A DNA stretch of 64,000 bases, taken from positions 620,001 to 684,000 of the forward strand of contig MU858045.1 in assembly GCA_033297075.1 (NCBI GenBank), in the 5' to 3' direction. The DNA is from Rhypophila decipiens. Lineage: Eukaryota; Ascomycota; Sordariomycetes; Sordariales; Naviculisporaceae. Numbering within the stretch: position 1 is the first letter of the stretch; every line of letters starts with the position of its first letter. Below, piece after piece: positions 20,676 through 34,645 of the stretch. The notes beneath the pieces were generated by a model. It was not told the DNA's origin and ran no database searches. It saw only the letters and a program-made list of their open reading frames with translations. The position numbers and the translations under genes are program-made.

Positions 20676-23600
20676 CAGTTAATGTCTCCAAGGCCTCCCC
20701 AGAAGAGTATTGGGGGAAGGGGAGGCAAGTGTTTGTGCGGACAGGACGACATAGGGTCTTGTTGGGAAGTTGGCGATGGTAATGGTAATGGAAGGTGAGA
20801 GCAGAGGCATCATTGGTAGTACTGTAGATAACGTATGCTGCAAGAACAGAGTAAATAGAGTTAACTAGTATCAGTATCCGTATAGAGTTTTATTCACTTT
20901 TTCCTTGATTGCCCGTGTAATGACGGCCGAAGCAGAGCATCTCCATGATGTTGATCTAATCTTATCAGATCTGACCAGGTTAGTGAGCTTCGCCCTCTCC
21001 TTGCTTCACGTTGAAAACAGTCCAATTAACATGTTTTGTATGTACACTACCCTGGCTCCTACCATAACAGCCTGGGAGCAGCTACGGCCTCAGATTCACG
21101 TTTCGTATAATAATCGGACATGCGTGCGTTGTGTTTTCTGTCATTGAACCCCTCCTGCAGATGGTGGGCTCGTGGAGATACCCAGCCACAGCCGCGATGA
21201 ATATTTGATAACTTGATATGTAGGTGATACCAAGAGAAAAAAGAGGTTGCCTAAATGGACGCGTGGCAGGATTATACTAGCAGATCTGCATGTGCGTATT
21301 CCTAAGGTAAGATATGTATGTACATACTGTACATTACAATACACGAGACTACGCTACGCTACCACGACGATGGATCTAGCAAGAATCCTTCAGCGCAACA
21401 GTGAGAGACCGGTATGTATGTACTTCTCCGCTTGTTTGTTTAAGTGCTGACAACAAGAACAGGAGAGGGCAGAAGAACGGGGTTACGGATACCTCCAGCA
21501 GGTTCCATGTGGTGTCCCCCGTTCATCAACGGCATTTGTATCCGTATCAAGATGAGTTGTTCATGCATAGAACTCTCCAGCTTCAACCGTAATGAACAGG
21601 ACGGGCCCGTAATTATGTAGACCCATAATCTATCCATCGGTGGCGGGAATCCGCTTTTACGCCATGAAGGATGTTTTGGCAACGTACAAGTGAGAATATA
21701 ACTTGCCAGTATTCCTGGAGTTGAACAACGTCTTATTGATGAGTGAGTACGGATATGCTTACCCAGATTATGTACATATCTTCTTGTGGTAGATGTATTC
21801 TCGTAGGGAACACCCAATCTGCAGATAAGTAGTGCAGAATGCTCTATTCCGTAGTAGCAGAGGAAATTCCTTTCTGCCTTTTTTTTCCTCCAACCTTTAA
21901 TGTTTATAAGCCCCTTATTTAGTTAGGCCCTCGCCTGATGTATGTACAGTACACTAGATACTACTGCATAGCCTTCTCATAACGGCCACGCCGTTAGCTC
22001 TATATAAGGATACGGAATCTACCGGCGGATTAATTACCTACCTCCATAGCTCCATTAAGAGTAACCCGCAAGTACGGATAACTAACTGCTACTGAACATC
22101 CGTACACTAAGTGGTGTGATATGAAATGAAAAGAGATCGGTATGAGGTCGTATCCACACGGGGCCGTACAAATCCTCAAGTGGGCGTTGGTTCGGTTCGG
22201 TACCAGGAGTTTCGCTCTGGTACCTTAGCTTGCGGTTATACTGTATTACATATGGGCAAAAACACTCTCCGCAAGGCTACATACTGCAGGGACAGAAAAA
22301 CAAAAACCCCATGGTTTGCTGGCTTTGCTTTGTTAATATTATATGAGATGGGGTTGACCTCCGTGTGTTTATGCCATGCCATTCGTGGCGCTGGGTTAGG
22401 GTTATCCGCACATATCCGTATTCCTTCGGTGTATGCTGTACTGTATCCGTACCTGGGTGTTGGCTTGTCAATCTTGCAAGTCTCGGGCCTGGAAAAAGGG
22501 CCCATTGTTTCAGTTCATTCCCCTTTCCTTCCTTTGGCTTTGTTTGGCCGTTGGGTTTGACCAAAGCCCATTGACCAAATCATTGTGTCTTGAGGCTGCA
22601 TGTCCTTGTCATTGTCATCTTCTTTGTACGTGGTCTTGTTCCTGGCCCCCCTTTGACTTTTTTGTCCTCGAAACTTGCCTAAAATGGAAGTTATTAACGA
22701 TTTGTTTCATGCTGTTAGTCGCCCCCCCCCCCCCCCCCAGGAAACCTGGGTTGCAAGGTATCCTTTACCCACTACTGCATTGAAAACCAAGCAATAAAAT
22801 TTAACTCAGTTTATTACTTTGTTCTGTTATTTCGGGATGTAATGCCCACCTTACCTAGTGACGGATGGGGACCCCGACTTACCGTACTCTCCTCTGCGCT
22901 CACATCTGCCGATATCCCCGAGTCCGGATGTGCACTGATGTGTCCGCCCCGGCGCCGGCCGCGGGTCACGGATACCGGTCTCGGTTTCCTCTTCCACTTT
23001 GACATTAGGTGTCTGTATTATTTTGATGGCCGAGGATCAAGAAAAGACCTCTGTGTCTGGCTGGCTGTCTCTGAAGATCAATTCCCCATAGAATATGCAT
23101 GAGATTCTTGCGTACGTGCGTACGTACGCGTTGGGGCAGTGGCTACGAATCTCCATTTCTCCAGGGTCAGCTCATTCGCTCGTTCGTACAATATTCAAAT
23201 CTAGTATGACAGCAAACGCGAAACCAACACCGTGAATTATGAACGGCGGGGAGCGGCACGGCAGCCCAGACGGCCCGGACATAATCAAGATCCGAGGAAG
23301 CAAATCGGGTCCGCTGCCGAACACCAAACAAAACGGGCGCTGACGACGACAAGGGATTGCTGTATTCCAATTGCAGATGTGCTGCCATCAAGATTTGGAA
23401 AACGATGGAGTACGAGTACTGTTGTAGATGTTCAATGGTTCGTCTCAGGTTTGCTCTGATAGAAGCGAGAGTGCTTCCAGGCTGCCGTTTACCAAAGAAA
23501 CCTCGACTGCAGTCGTCCTCCCATTGGCCAATGGCTTTGAGGTGATATGTGATGCAGATGAGGGTACGTACTCTCGAGGATGTGAACTTCTCTCCGAATA

Positions 23601-24872
23601 GTCACTGTTGACAAGTGGTGAACGTGGGATAACACCTTCAAAGGCAATCTGAGGGCGAGACGAAGAATGACACCATGCATCATTGGTCCGAATAAATCAC
23701 CATCAGACGGTCAATTTGTTTCTCATGCCAAGTTCTTCATCATACGGAGTAGTTCATATTTGTTTGAATTTTCTCTAATTTCTTGCTTGCTTGCTTTCCA
23801 AGACAAGCAAGACCACATTCAGAGGCACACGCGGTAGCTCCCTGTCCGTGTCGTCTCGACCATGGAGCATGTAGATACAATACAGCATCGTCTCTCATCC
23901 AATTCCCCCTTCCCCTTCCTTCCATCGAATTAGTCCATGCCATGGCCGAGTTTGTCCCCTCCCCTTCTCGTGTCTCATGCTCATGTTATATACATTAATT
24001 AAATATTAGAGGGCTAGAAGAATATTAGAAGTTCCTGTTTGTTGTTGAAGTTTTCTTGGTCGTGAGCCCGCCGTTGGTCTTGCCCAATGTGTGCTGTCCT
24101 GGCTCTGTCGCCCTGACCAACATTTGTGTCATGGGCAAAGGCAGGAATAAGATATCTCTTCAAATCGAGCCCCCCTCAAAAGTCCAACAAGTTCAGTCCC
24201 AACACCTGTCCCAGTCCCACCCAGTCCCAGATCCAGTACGTCGTAGGCGGCATTTATTTTGCGAAAAAAAGCAGGCCGGGTCCCGACTCCCTTCACCCAA
24301 ACAGGTAATTCCACACATTATCAGTCCGATGTCCGAACTCCACAGAACCTCGACACTACCAATGTCATCGTCTCTCCTCTCTTCCCTCTTCCGTCTTTCA
24401 TGTGTTAAGCGAATGGTGCCGAACAGGCGGGATATCATGTCCATAAAAAAGTTTGATGTCCTTCCTGCAGGTATAAAATGTCCCCTCTCCTTGCTCCTGA
24501 AACTCCAAGGCCGGAAAGGAAAAAAAGAAAACAAAGCAAAACAAGACGTTAACCCCCAAATCTAATTGCCAAATGCCGATGCCATGCCATGCATATCAAC
24601 ATTATGATTGTGCTTATTTACACACATGCGCCTCACGAAAAGCAGCGCCCGTGTTTTAAAAGGTGTAAAAGGTGGGATGAGAAGCGTGACAGATGACGAG
24701 CATCCGTCCGAAATTAGTTTATCGAAGAACAAATCCTGTAGAAGCGAATGGTGCCGCTGTGAAACCACTCCTGGCCCAACTAAGGTAGGAGGAGCAAGAA
24801 TCCACCGGATTATTAGGATATCGTAGAAGAATCGAAAGGTAAAATAAGTATTCGTGAGGCATCATGAGCGGA
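20676..24872. other. 4.2-kb convergent intergenic region
   Basis: The region lies between the 3' ends of the kinase and the GT2 gene. No frame matches a known protein; the longest (22126-22560 and 24056-24565) have no recognisable domains. It is rich in TCCGTA/TACGGA words, and has a run of 17 C and a CGTA-repeat stretch near 23109-23130. I saw no tRNA or 5S rRNA. Long 3' UTRs or noncoding transcripts could lie here. Confidence 0.5.
22722..22738. repeat. run of 17 cytosines
   Basis: An uninterrupted C17 tract is followed by AG. It could be a polymorphic or assembly-sensitive site. Confidence 0.9.
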
Positions 24873-26992
24873 TTATACCATGGACTCCGCAGACAGAGAT
24901 TTCCCTCTTTTCCGCGTGACCTTTTTGCTGACGGTATAAACCAAATCTAGAGTCCAGAAGTGGCATATTTGGGCCTGCGCGCAGGGAATGGATCCGAAAA
25001 TTGGGGCGACTAGTGGCACCATCACGTAGTCGATAAAGTTGGTCTTGACATCACGAGAAGAGAAATGCATGCCCTTGGTGAGACCGGCATAGCTCATCTC
25101 CTTCTCGCGAGTCTCGAGGCAGATCTTGTGGAAGTTCTCGTACAGGCCAAGGTAGACAGCTACCTCCAAGAAGCCAGCGGTGCGCAAAATGTTGCAGATG
25201 GGGTAAATCCACATAACGTTCTGCAAATCGTCGGAGCCCTCAGTGATCCAGAGAAGCAGGGTAGATGCGAAGATCAGAATAGTCATCTGAACGGGCAAGA
25301 AATGCGCCTCGAAAAGCCGGTGGAAGAGGTAGAAGGTTCGCTCGTAGTTCATACCACCAAGGGTATCAGTGACCACATCCGAGAAAATACCACTCTCCTT
25401 GGCCACCTCGGGATCGACAGCGTCCACTTGGCTTTGGGGAACGTACGTGTCGGAGCCATCAGTCGAGGTGGTGTGGAGAGGTCGGAAGGCCCTAGAGGTA
25501 TGCTTTCTTTCCCTCCAAGTCTCGACAACTTTACGCAATGCGTATCCGGTATCCAGTGCACCCCACATATGACGTTGAGCCTGCTTGTAGCGAGCCTGCA
25601 TATCCTTGATGATGCCGCGAATTCCCTTGCCGCGACCTCCACCCGTGACGTTGGTTTGGCTGACGGGGCTCAGAACGGTGCGAACTGTGAGGTTGCCATT
25701 GAGCGCAAAAAAGCACTTGAGATACATGTGCAGATCCTCTCCGATGGCTTCCTTGTCGCAATCCCAGCCTCCGACGCGATCAACCAATTCCAATGGGAGA
25801 GAGTAGACCGAGGTGGGGGGAGCAATGGTGGAGCCTTTGTAGAGGCCTGACATGCCGGCGGCGGACCAGAGGATGTCGGCTACACGAACAATGGCGGGGA
25901 CGTTGTGGGCATTGCGATCAAAGATGATGGGTGCCGAATAAAGAGTGGTGTTGGCGGTTTCGGGATGGGCCACATGCATTGTGGTGACCAGGGCGAAATA
26001 ATTGGAGGAGAGGTGGCTGTCAGCTAAATTTGGCAAAGCTTTGTTAGCGAATCATGACGTGCATAAGTAAGGTCAGGCACACAACCACTGGACCGCGGAT
26101 TTCCAGATCTCCGACCAACAAAGCTGACGTACCATCGATACCCGTAACGATCACATCTTTGCGCTGCCCGATGGAGTACTTTTCGCTGAGCTTGCGTGCC
26201 GCCCAGGCAGCATTGCTTCCTTTGCCTGCAACCTCACCAGGAATGTCGGACGGATGAATAGTGTAGTCAATTGAGCGGAACTTTTTGGCGAATTCGTTGA
26301 TGAACATGGCAGCCTTCAGCTCTGCTCCGTGCTCTCTTGCTTCCATGCCGAGGATGACCTGCGTGTTTTCAAATGAGTCTTGATGGTCCAATTGCTGCCA
26401 GTATTAATTGAAGTCGACTTACATCGTAGGTATTGCGGGCCTGGGGGTGAGAAGCGAGCACTTCGAGGGTTTCCCTCAGAGTATCATTCTCCTCCTTGTA
26501 ATTGGGAATGATGATTGCGTGAATGATGCGGTCAGGAGCGATGTCAGCATCGCTGCTCAGTTCGAGATCCAGATCGCCCGCCTCGCTGCTGGACGAGGAG
26601 CTCACGTCTCGCGACGAAGTCAATGTCTCAGCGCTGGACAGGGATGTCGATGAACCACGGCGACCGCGGCCAAACTTGATGTCCTTGAGGGCCCTGCTGC
26701 GAGCAGCCTGGCGCAGGCTCTTGGTGATGCTCCAGACAGCGTAGCAGGAGCGCATGGGAAACATGAAGACGAGGACATGGATGAAGAGGCAGTAGTACGA
26801 GAATATGGTGACCCAGATACCAGCGCCTTGAGGGTTGTAATGGGGCGCGCTAAGACTGTCGGTTGACAGATACTTGTAGCCATGCTTTGTTGATTCGACT
26901 TCGCTCGAAATGACCCAGTACGAGAGACCGAGCGTAGCGAACATAGCCAACCCTCCAGCTCGCCGGCTGCACCAAGCAAAGATGGACGACAT
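24873..26992 (-). CDS. membrane-bound family 2 glycosyltransferase
   Basis: This is a processive-type GT2 enzyme of the polysaccharide synthase fold, probably in the plasma membrane and building a cell-wall or extracellular polymer from a nucleotide sugar. Three exons give 648 residues, with introns at 26359-26422 and 26024-26132. Two hydrophobic segments lie in the first 85 residues. A Ser-rich loop precedes IIPNYKEENDTLRETLEVLA, the nucleotide-binding strand. The splice creates GIDADSH, the metal-binding D-x-D (Asp265/Asp267). Further on are GGWDCDKEAIGEDLHMYLK (the E-D acceptor motif) and QAQRHMWG, a degenerate Q-x-x-R-W. Several membrane helices follow. It is not a classical chitin synthase: it lacks the typical chitin-synthase N-terminus and QRRRW. 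Substrate and product are unknown. It may be related to the fungal GT2 enzymes implicated in hyphal growth. Confidence 0.82.
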
Positions 26993-29900
26993 TGCGGGCG
27001 ACTCAATCTAGTTTGAAATAACAGGTGAACCAAGAGGCGCACGAGAGAGGCCGAGGGTCGATGCAGGTGTCGACAAGACTTGACGGCGCCAGGGAATTGG
27101 CACAGGAACGGGAGGACAGAATCGACGACTCGAGTAACAGACGCACGAGGGAGTGTGACGGTTGAGACGTTGGCAATCGGCAGGTTTTGGGCCGACGAAC
27201 GGACGGTTCGAGGATCGAATGGGCGAAGGCGACCGATAGAGACAGAGAAGGTCGGAACGGGTGACGGCTGACGATTGACGGGAGTAGCAGACTGGAGTCA
27301 AGAGACGCGGCGGGCCAGAATCGCACTTGGCTGCTCGACGACGCTCAACAAGACTCGACTGCGAATTCGACTGCTCGTCAACGGCTTCTCGTCCACACAG
27401 TCGCAATTAGGGAAGCTTTGACAGTCTACCGAGAGTTGGAAGGAGGGACTGAGAGAGAAGGAGGGAAAAAGATCAAAAAAGAGAAAAGAAACCAATAGGT
27501 AGGCAAGGGAAGGGGCAGGAAAAGAGGAAATTTAGCTCGGCCAGGGTACGAAATGATAACCGTACAACAGTCCCGGTCTTGGACGAGAGCGATTGAGCAG
27601 AGGTCTGCAGAGCCACGGGAGAGGTGCACAGGGGCCAAGGTACGTACTCTGGTCGGAGAAAGGTCCAAAGGTCCCCCAGAAGGTCTGCTGCACGGGCGAG
27701 GCAGCTTGTCGATGAAACTGCACGGAAGTGAATTGGAGGGCCTTGGTGGAGGTATCGAAAAAAGTGAAAAAGGGGGGATTGGCAAGCTTCCAGCCATTCA
27801 GTGACAGTTTTACAGCACCATACCCGCAATTAGCAGGCTGCCAGCCTGGTAATGCAGGGTTGAGACTGGGGGTGTTCTGATGGTTCAAGGGACTAGCTCC
27901 AAAAATGGGGTCCTAGCTCACCCTGACTAGTCCTGTTTGGGTATCAAATTTCCCGACGGTCTGCCAAAGCCTCTGGTTGGCAGGTTTGCTCCAGGGACGT
28001 CCCTGCCTTTTTTTTCTTGTTGAAAACCAGGCAGGAACTCTCAAAAGTCACGATTGATTTGACTCTTTGCAGTCAAGAAATCGCGAACATCGCAACTTCT
28101 GCAATCTGCACTGAGGTTGTTTTAGATTCTTGTATCCGTACACTCACTCTCTATGAAAATTCCAAGCTTGGCGTAACGTATATCCGTAAACTAAACAAGT
28201 CTTATCCATATTCTCGGCTAACTCGTCTCCTGCCACAGGAACAAGTGTGGCTCAGAGGGTAGTACGGTTCAACTGTCTACGCAGTATTTCATATCATCCT
28301 TTTGTCGAGTCGCATCGTCGGTCTTGTCACATGGCATTCGCGAACGCAGATGGTTGAAACTCGCTTCATTCGCATTCGCATGCATTAAACCCCACGATAT
28401 GGTGTAGTCAACATCCCGCAGATACGGGCATACGGGGCCTTGATGCGGAGGTCGGGTTGGGCAACGAAGATGACAGAACCCCGATCCTCAACTGGTCAAA
28501 CAAGCGTTCCTGGTTTGATCGCAACTTGTCATGACCTTGCCTGGGTAGTTCCTGGAGAGAATCGGTCTATAACCAACGGTTCCGGACATGTTTTCGGGTG
28601 TCTCGAAACCGGCAGACGATGCACCGGTTCGCTGGCAGACTAGAGATATGCCACCTCCAAAGACAGACCGATGGTGCAACTGATTCTCAGGTGCTGGTGG
28701 GAGCAAGGAAACATCCCAAGTGCCAATTAGCAGTGACATCGCCCGCACATGTTGTTGTATCAACCTGTCAACGTGCAGGAGCTGGCTGGTTGTTTGATAC
28801 ATCACCATCTCAACTGCCCACACATCTATGAGCTACCCCGCCATATCATCACACTGTCGCTTGCTTTTCCGCGTCGACACCTGACCCAAGGACCTGATTG
28901 CGGGTCTTGGGGTGGTTGGTATGTTATCTTTCCGTACAAAGAAAATGGGCTCCCGCTCGAGAAGGTATCCCGCTGCCCGGTTCTCATCACCGGGTGCCGA
29001 TCGCCGTCTGTTCTGCGCCCGAGATGGATGGCGTCCAACGTCTTCTTAGCCGCTGCTGTGGGGTTGATCTGGTTCCTAGTGATGGCAAGCGGTCTGGGTG
29101 AGGAATAGTCCAAGTTGTTTATCACACCAAAAAGACGGATACCGGGCATGACACCATTCCCAGAGCATATCCGCTCGAGCTGGCTCTCTTGATGTTGCCA
29201 TGCGCTGTGTCATGATCTTGTTCATACTGGAAAAGGCTCGGGTGCGGGTTCTGCCAAATATTCGGGATGCAGTTTCCATCCAAAACTCCGGATGGTGGCA
29301 GATGCAAGCAAAGCAAGCTCTCTTGAGCTCCTGCTTCACACGGCTGGGAGCTCTGGCCATCTGAGTCCAGAACCACAGCCGAAGCAGGCAAGCAGCGAAG
29401 CTTGTTATGGGTCGATGCCACTTTGGCGAAATTATGATGGGAAGCTTGCCCATGTCACTCGATATTAGTGTAAAATTGGAAGCCTCGACTTATCATTGGT
29501 CAGCAATAAATTCCGGCCAATCATCTGGCAGCTGTCATGTACGTGGCGTTGCCTGGAATCCACTCACAAGGATTCCACCAGAAGTCACGGCCAACAAGTC
29601 CAGCCAACGGGTTCGCATTTTATCGCTTTTATCTTTTTCCCCTTCATCTTGGCAGCCATCAGCTTCAGATGGTAACATCCTGTTAGAACCGCCAGAACTA
29701 GGGAGCAGCTTGTCCATCAAAATTTTCATGTTTTAACGGTTTTTGGTTACCGGTATGTGGAGACTGAAATTTCGCCGTCTTCCGTTACGATACTCCGTAC
29801 AGATATGTGATACGGCATACTCCCTGCTCTGAAAGTGTCCACGCACTTCACTTAGCCTCGCTTCCTCGATTTTGCCTTCGTACGAATATCTTTACATTGC

Positions 29901-31913
29901 TCTAATTGAAGCTCGGAATCCTTCCAGCTTCCATGGCAGTGAGGCAGACATGCATTCGGCTTTTAGAAACATTGGTGCCACGGGCGTATGATTATGCGGA
30001 CCTGTCCACTGTCGAAAACTTTTTTTAGGGCCCGAGGGCGGCCTCCCGTTTCTCCGTGTTGCATCGCCAAATGTTTCCAGCTGCAAGCCAAGTCCAAGAG
30101 GGGCGGGCTTCTTTCGTCTCTCCCACCACCCACGCCGCACCGGCGCACTCATGATCTGGTGGCCTGTTATTTCGTTAACAGGACCTCTTAAGAACGGGAA
30201 AATAGCACGCTAAATTGGCTCTCGGTCCCGATCAAGCTTAGGCCCATCTCACCCAATTTCAACCTTTGTTGATCACTGAGGAAAAGACGTTCGCCAGCAA
30301 GTTCTGTCAGGCTATGAAGACGAAAAACAGCCGTCTCGCTTCGGCACGGCAAGGCACCTTTGCTACCTAACGGTTCCCACTCGGTCTTTTCTCTCTTGTT
30401 TTGTCTTTCGGCAAAGACCAGAGGCCTGTCATTCTCCTTCTTGGCTCTTGGAGTTGACTTTCTCGCTAACAAGTTCTTCCCGCACAGCCTACCATGCCGA
30501 GCAACCGACCCAGTGCGATTTGGGCTGCCAGGTCACGACGGCTCCTTTGTAGGCATGCTACGCGACTGCGCGTTGTATTTGGACCAGCACACTGCAGCTC
30601 AGAAGTCGTAGCAGTATCAATAGCGCAGTTATAGCGCACAACCCACAGCCTCATCATCTACTTGAGGAGACGCGATAACACAAAAAGGACAGTGCGTCCG
30701 TCAGCCTCCTTCTCGACCCTCTCTCGACTAGGATGCCAGTGCGCTAAACCGGAAAGGGTTGTGAGGCGTCGCCCGATTTCCCAACTCCCCCAATCTGTGT
30801 GATGGGCCTGATTGCGACGGCGCAGTTCGTTGCCCATCACGCTGACGGCCAATTGGGGGTTTGCATTTTTTTGAAACAATTTCTTGCTTACAACATCGAC
30901 GCTACTGTGCGCCAAATAGTCTTGCGACCCTTTTTTTCTTAATCTGCGCCGTATTTCAGACCCCTTTTTCACAGGCTCGGTCTCGCGTCAGCATGGCCCA
31001 GGCCTGGAGGTTTCTTCCTCGGGCTGGACTTGTTCTCCTCGAGCCTTTGGTATATCAGGCGAGGAAGACGACAGCAGAACATCTATCGACCCTTGCTCGT
31101 TGCAGACTTTGTGCAACCTTGATAGCCAATGCCTGGGAGCAATCGAGTTCCAGCGATTAATTCCCCGCGAACGAGAACCCAGCTCTGTGACCAGATGGGG
31201 AGCCAATCAGGTTGGCCAGGTCATTTTCCTTCAGGAACAGTCGCGAGATTGGTCCTTGGCTGGCCGTGACACCGCGTAAAGTGCCTGTCGCACATATTTC
31301 TTGGCATAATCTTTGTCACTCATTCTTTTCTCCCCCATTGCCATCCAGTGATGAAGTGCGCAATATCCGTACCATGGTCTCCAAATTACAGTCACACAAG
31401 TCATCGGTTCTTCTTTTCTTCCCTGTGGCACAGCGTTGGAGTTAAAGTGGCTCGTCTCCGGTCTTGGGTCCAGCTTTGGAGAGGTCAAGGACTCGGGTTG
31501 AACTGCGCCTCCAACCACTATTACCGGCACCAGTCTTTGATCACTTCGACGAACAGCTAAAGTTAGCTTACTGTATTCTGTTACACATGATGGTGGAATT
31601 TCAGGCGGTCTTTGAGAATTCAATGAGCAGCTGTGGATACTGACGCGTCTACTGCCGTGGCTCATGGTATCGTCTTGTAACCGCGGATATGGGACCCTAC
31701 TTACATGGACTGTGTCTCTTTAGACGAACATGGTTCAACCCTTCATACTGGATCTCTGCTCCAGACGAATGTACTCCGCAGCTTGCATGCTATTTGATAC
31801 AACGAAGTGCTTGTCTGAACCCGTGGCCGAAGTATGAGGCTGAGTTTCTTAGTCAAGCTTACCCCTTGGGCTTGGATGTGCTGACATAACTTGGTCCGTC
31901 TCGAGGTCTTGGT

Positions 31914-31929
31914 GTTTTATATATAAAAC
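31914..31929. repeat. 16-bp perfect AT palindrome
   Basis: GTTTTATATATAAAAC reads the same on both strands. It contains a TATA-like core, but no gene I can recognise starts nearby. Confidence 0.6.
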
Positions 31930-33749
31930 CACATTCTCCGTCGGCGAGTTCTGCCTCAGCTGAGACTATCTTGCTGGTCTATTACAGAGTACAGATAAAG
32001 CACAGACTCGGTGTTTGTAAGCACAAATACTTGGTCGTAGCTCTGACTATGTTTCTTGTCTGCCAGTGAGATGGGATATCAAACCAGCTTGGCAGGGCTG
32101 AACTGGTTTCACGCCATTTATTGCTTCATACAGCTGACCCTCAGGCTAGGATCGGGAAAATTTTGCAAAAGGTCACGGCCCGGAGACAAACGAATGGATG
32201 TCAACTTTTTTTGCGGGCCACGGGGTACGGGGTACGGACTCGGATCTTTCCCGAACGAACTGATCGATAAGCAAGAAGAGAAAGCGACGCCCATGCAGAT
32301 ACCTTAGATACCTGCGGGAGTCGGGACTGACCGAACCATGGTCTCGATGTACGAGCTATTCTGCCTCGATTTTCCGGAGGAACCTGGGCTCTTTTATATC
32401 AGCATTGCCATCTCCACGGTGAATACCGGGTCGACCTGCACTACTTGGCAAGGGGTTTGCTCCTTCATTGACTTTGGATGCCCTCTGTAACTGTAAAAGG
32501 GCTTTAACAAGGTGCTTTTAGGTGTTAAATTTTACAACAAACACTGTTGAACTGAAATCACTTGCAGTTAGCAACTTCTTTATTGAAACCCGTATTTTAA
32601 CTAGACTCTATCGTGGAGTTCTGCACTCGCACTTTTAGCGTTGCCAGCCCATCCATCATGGAAAAGATTCGCAGTCAGACGCAGTATTGTCGCCCCTGAC
32701 TCCTCAGAGCGCTCTTAAAGTCCTGGTGTCGGTATGTTTGGCCGGGTCGGAGGGCTTTCCTCTCGTTTTGACCAAAGTGTGTCTTGCTATACAGATATCA
32801 TTGCTTTCGGATGGGAATGTGTAGTTGACGAGATGGTACTGGTCTTTACAACAGACTTGAGGGGGGCATGGGAACACAGGGTTTGGCCGGTATTGTACTA
32901 GAGACTGAGAGTTTGTTAGGATGTCACAAATCAAAGTGCATCATCGTAAAGCACAATCGCATCAGCCGGCCACAGATTTGGAAGTTAGCCTTTCTGGGTA
33001 CCTCACCCGATGCTATAAGCTGATGATGCCGGCAGGTGAGAGATACTCGGTTGGTGGTATGTATCTTGAAGTACCAAGAGACGGGTCATATAGAGCGGAC
33101 AAGTCAGTTCATACCGATTTGTGATATGCCTCACACTGCTATGGCGGTATAAGAACCCGGTAGGCAGGGAAACGACTTCAAGCGTTTGCTCCCAGATGAT
33201 AAAACGTACGGATGGTATCGACTCCAGCACTGTTGTCTTTCGGTATGGGAGACACGTAACCTCTGCTGTAGGATTATCACCCCGTCGGACTTGAGCTCTG
33301 GAGTGGTGATCATCGAGACAGACAGCACTTGGAGGCAAAACCCATTTGTTTCCTCAAAGCCCAGTGCATATCTGATTCTCGGTAAAGCCCTCGTCTGTTA
33401 TTCCAAGACTCTTGATACGTACCTTGGGAATCAACCCAAACAACCCAGGTCTGGAGGTAAGTAAACACCGCAAACTATGCCCTACCGATTGCGAAGTATT
33501 GAACCAGTATGTATGATTGCACCAGAACGCTTTGAAGATGACTATAATACTTACGTGTGATAGTGGAACGACTCTGAGTATGGTCGGTGGGCCCTGTTTG
33601 CAAAAAGGATTCATAACATAAGATATGGATGTTTTATCGGTATATTTAAAGTGTGGTCTCTTCGCTGATGAAAGGATGGAACGATGTATAGGACCCGATC
33701 ACTTGGGAGAATGGCAGCAACTCACCATCGCAAAAAGCATATTGGATAT

Positions 33750-33755
33750 AAAAAA
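33750..33755 (-). terminator. probable Pol III terminator for tRNA-Gly
   Basis: Six A on the plus strand read as T6 on the tRNA strand, about 48 nt beyond the tRNA 3' end. It is the first run of four or more T downstream of the tRNA. Confidence 0.5.
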
Positions 33756-33803
33756 GTACATATGCATGTATCTAATCATCTATCACCATTTTCCAAATGA
33801 GCC

Positions 33804-33875
33804 TGCGTCAAGAGGGAATCGAACCCCCCCCTCAACCTTGGAAGGGTTGAATCCTAGCCACTAGACCATTGACGC
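33804..33875 (-). tRNA. tRNA-Gly (anticodon UCC)
   Basis: The 72-nt cloverleaf has a perfect 7-bp acceptor stem (GCGTCAA / TTGACGC) and discriminator A. The anticodon stem CAACC/GGTTG encloses the loop CTTCCAA, giving anticodon TCC, which reads GGA/GGG. The T loop is TTCGATT (B box GGTTCGATTCC). The D arm contains the A box TGGTCTAGTGG. There is no intron. It is the only tRNA I can find in the window. Confidence 0.93.
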
Positions 33876-34645
33876 TTGAGATGTTGTGGTGAGAGTGGTT
33901 ATTCACCGGTCTATATAGAAAAGTCAGAGTGGCTTTCCGCTAGTGTTATCCCTGAAAGAATAGGGCCAGGAACCAAATAACGAGAAAGTCATATTAGCTC
34001 CCGGTATCCCGGATTTTTGCCATAACAGACAAACTACGAGATACCTAGTATTGGAACATAATGACTCTTTGTAGCATTGCTTAACTTTGTCAGGTATAGT
34101 CATTGGCTAGTAAATAGTTTCAGCTCGTCTCTTGCTGGCGAGAAAGCTGGATACCAACAGACAGATCGACAGACAACAAACCAGGCTCGCGACGGGGAGA
34201 ATATCTGAATAGGCATCTATTAAGAGAACTGATCATATGGAGAGACATTCAACTCCATGTCGCATGTAGTTCCCGTAGAGTACATAAGTAGCCAAGTCCT
34301 GTATTGCGCAGAGTATAGTATGGCTGACCCAACAAGACAAACTAGAGCCGACAACGACATGGCCATGAGGCCAGAAGTCATGGAAAATATATGATAAAGG
34401 CCGCAATAAAAGGGCAAGCGGTCATGAAAGGAGCTGGGTTTTTGGTGCACATTCTTGGTCTACCAAGCAAGCACAGAGGTAGTTTCTTCGACTGTCACAA
34501 AGTCACCGAGTGGAGCTAGGGAAGCTGGAAACCAATCCAACCAAACGTCAGGACAAAAGGTTTATGGAACCCGGGCCGCAGTCCACAAGAGCCGTCACAC
34601 AGTCACCAGACAGATGCCCGCTCTATAATACAGGTAAAGAGCACG

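Noticed and set aside
22126..22560. 144-codon frame in the long spacer
   Set aside because: No recognisable protein features, and it overlaps several other open frames on both strands.
24056..24565. 169-codon plus-strand frame 3' of the GT2 gene
   Set aside because: No domain, no homologous feel, and overlapping frames on the other strand.
26395..26422. 28-nt intron in the GT2 gene using the first CAG
   Set aside because: Too short for a fungal intron. The next CAG gives a 64-nt intron and joins NTYD to VILGMEARE as the family requires.
33804..33875. tRNA-Glu reading of the tRNA gene (anticodon TTC)
   Set aside because: The 7-nt loop CTTCCAA places TCC, not TTC, at positions 34-36, and the acceptor stem suits tRNA-Gly.
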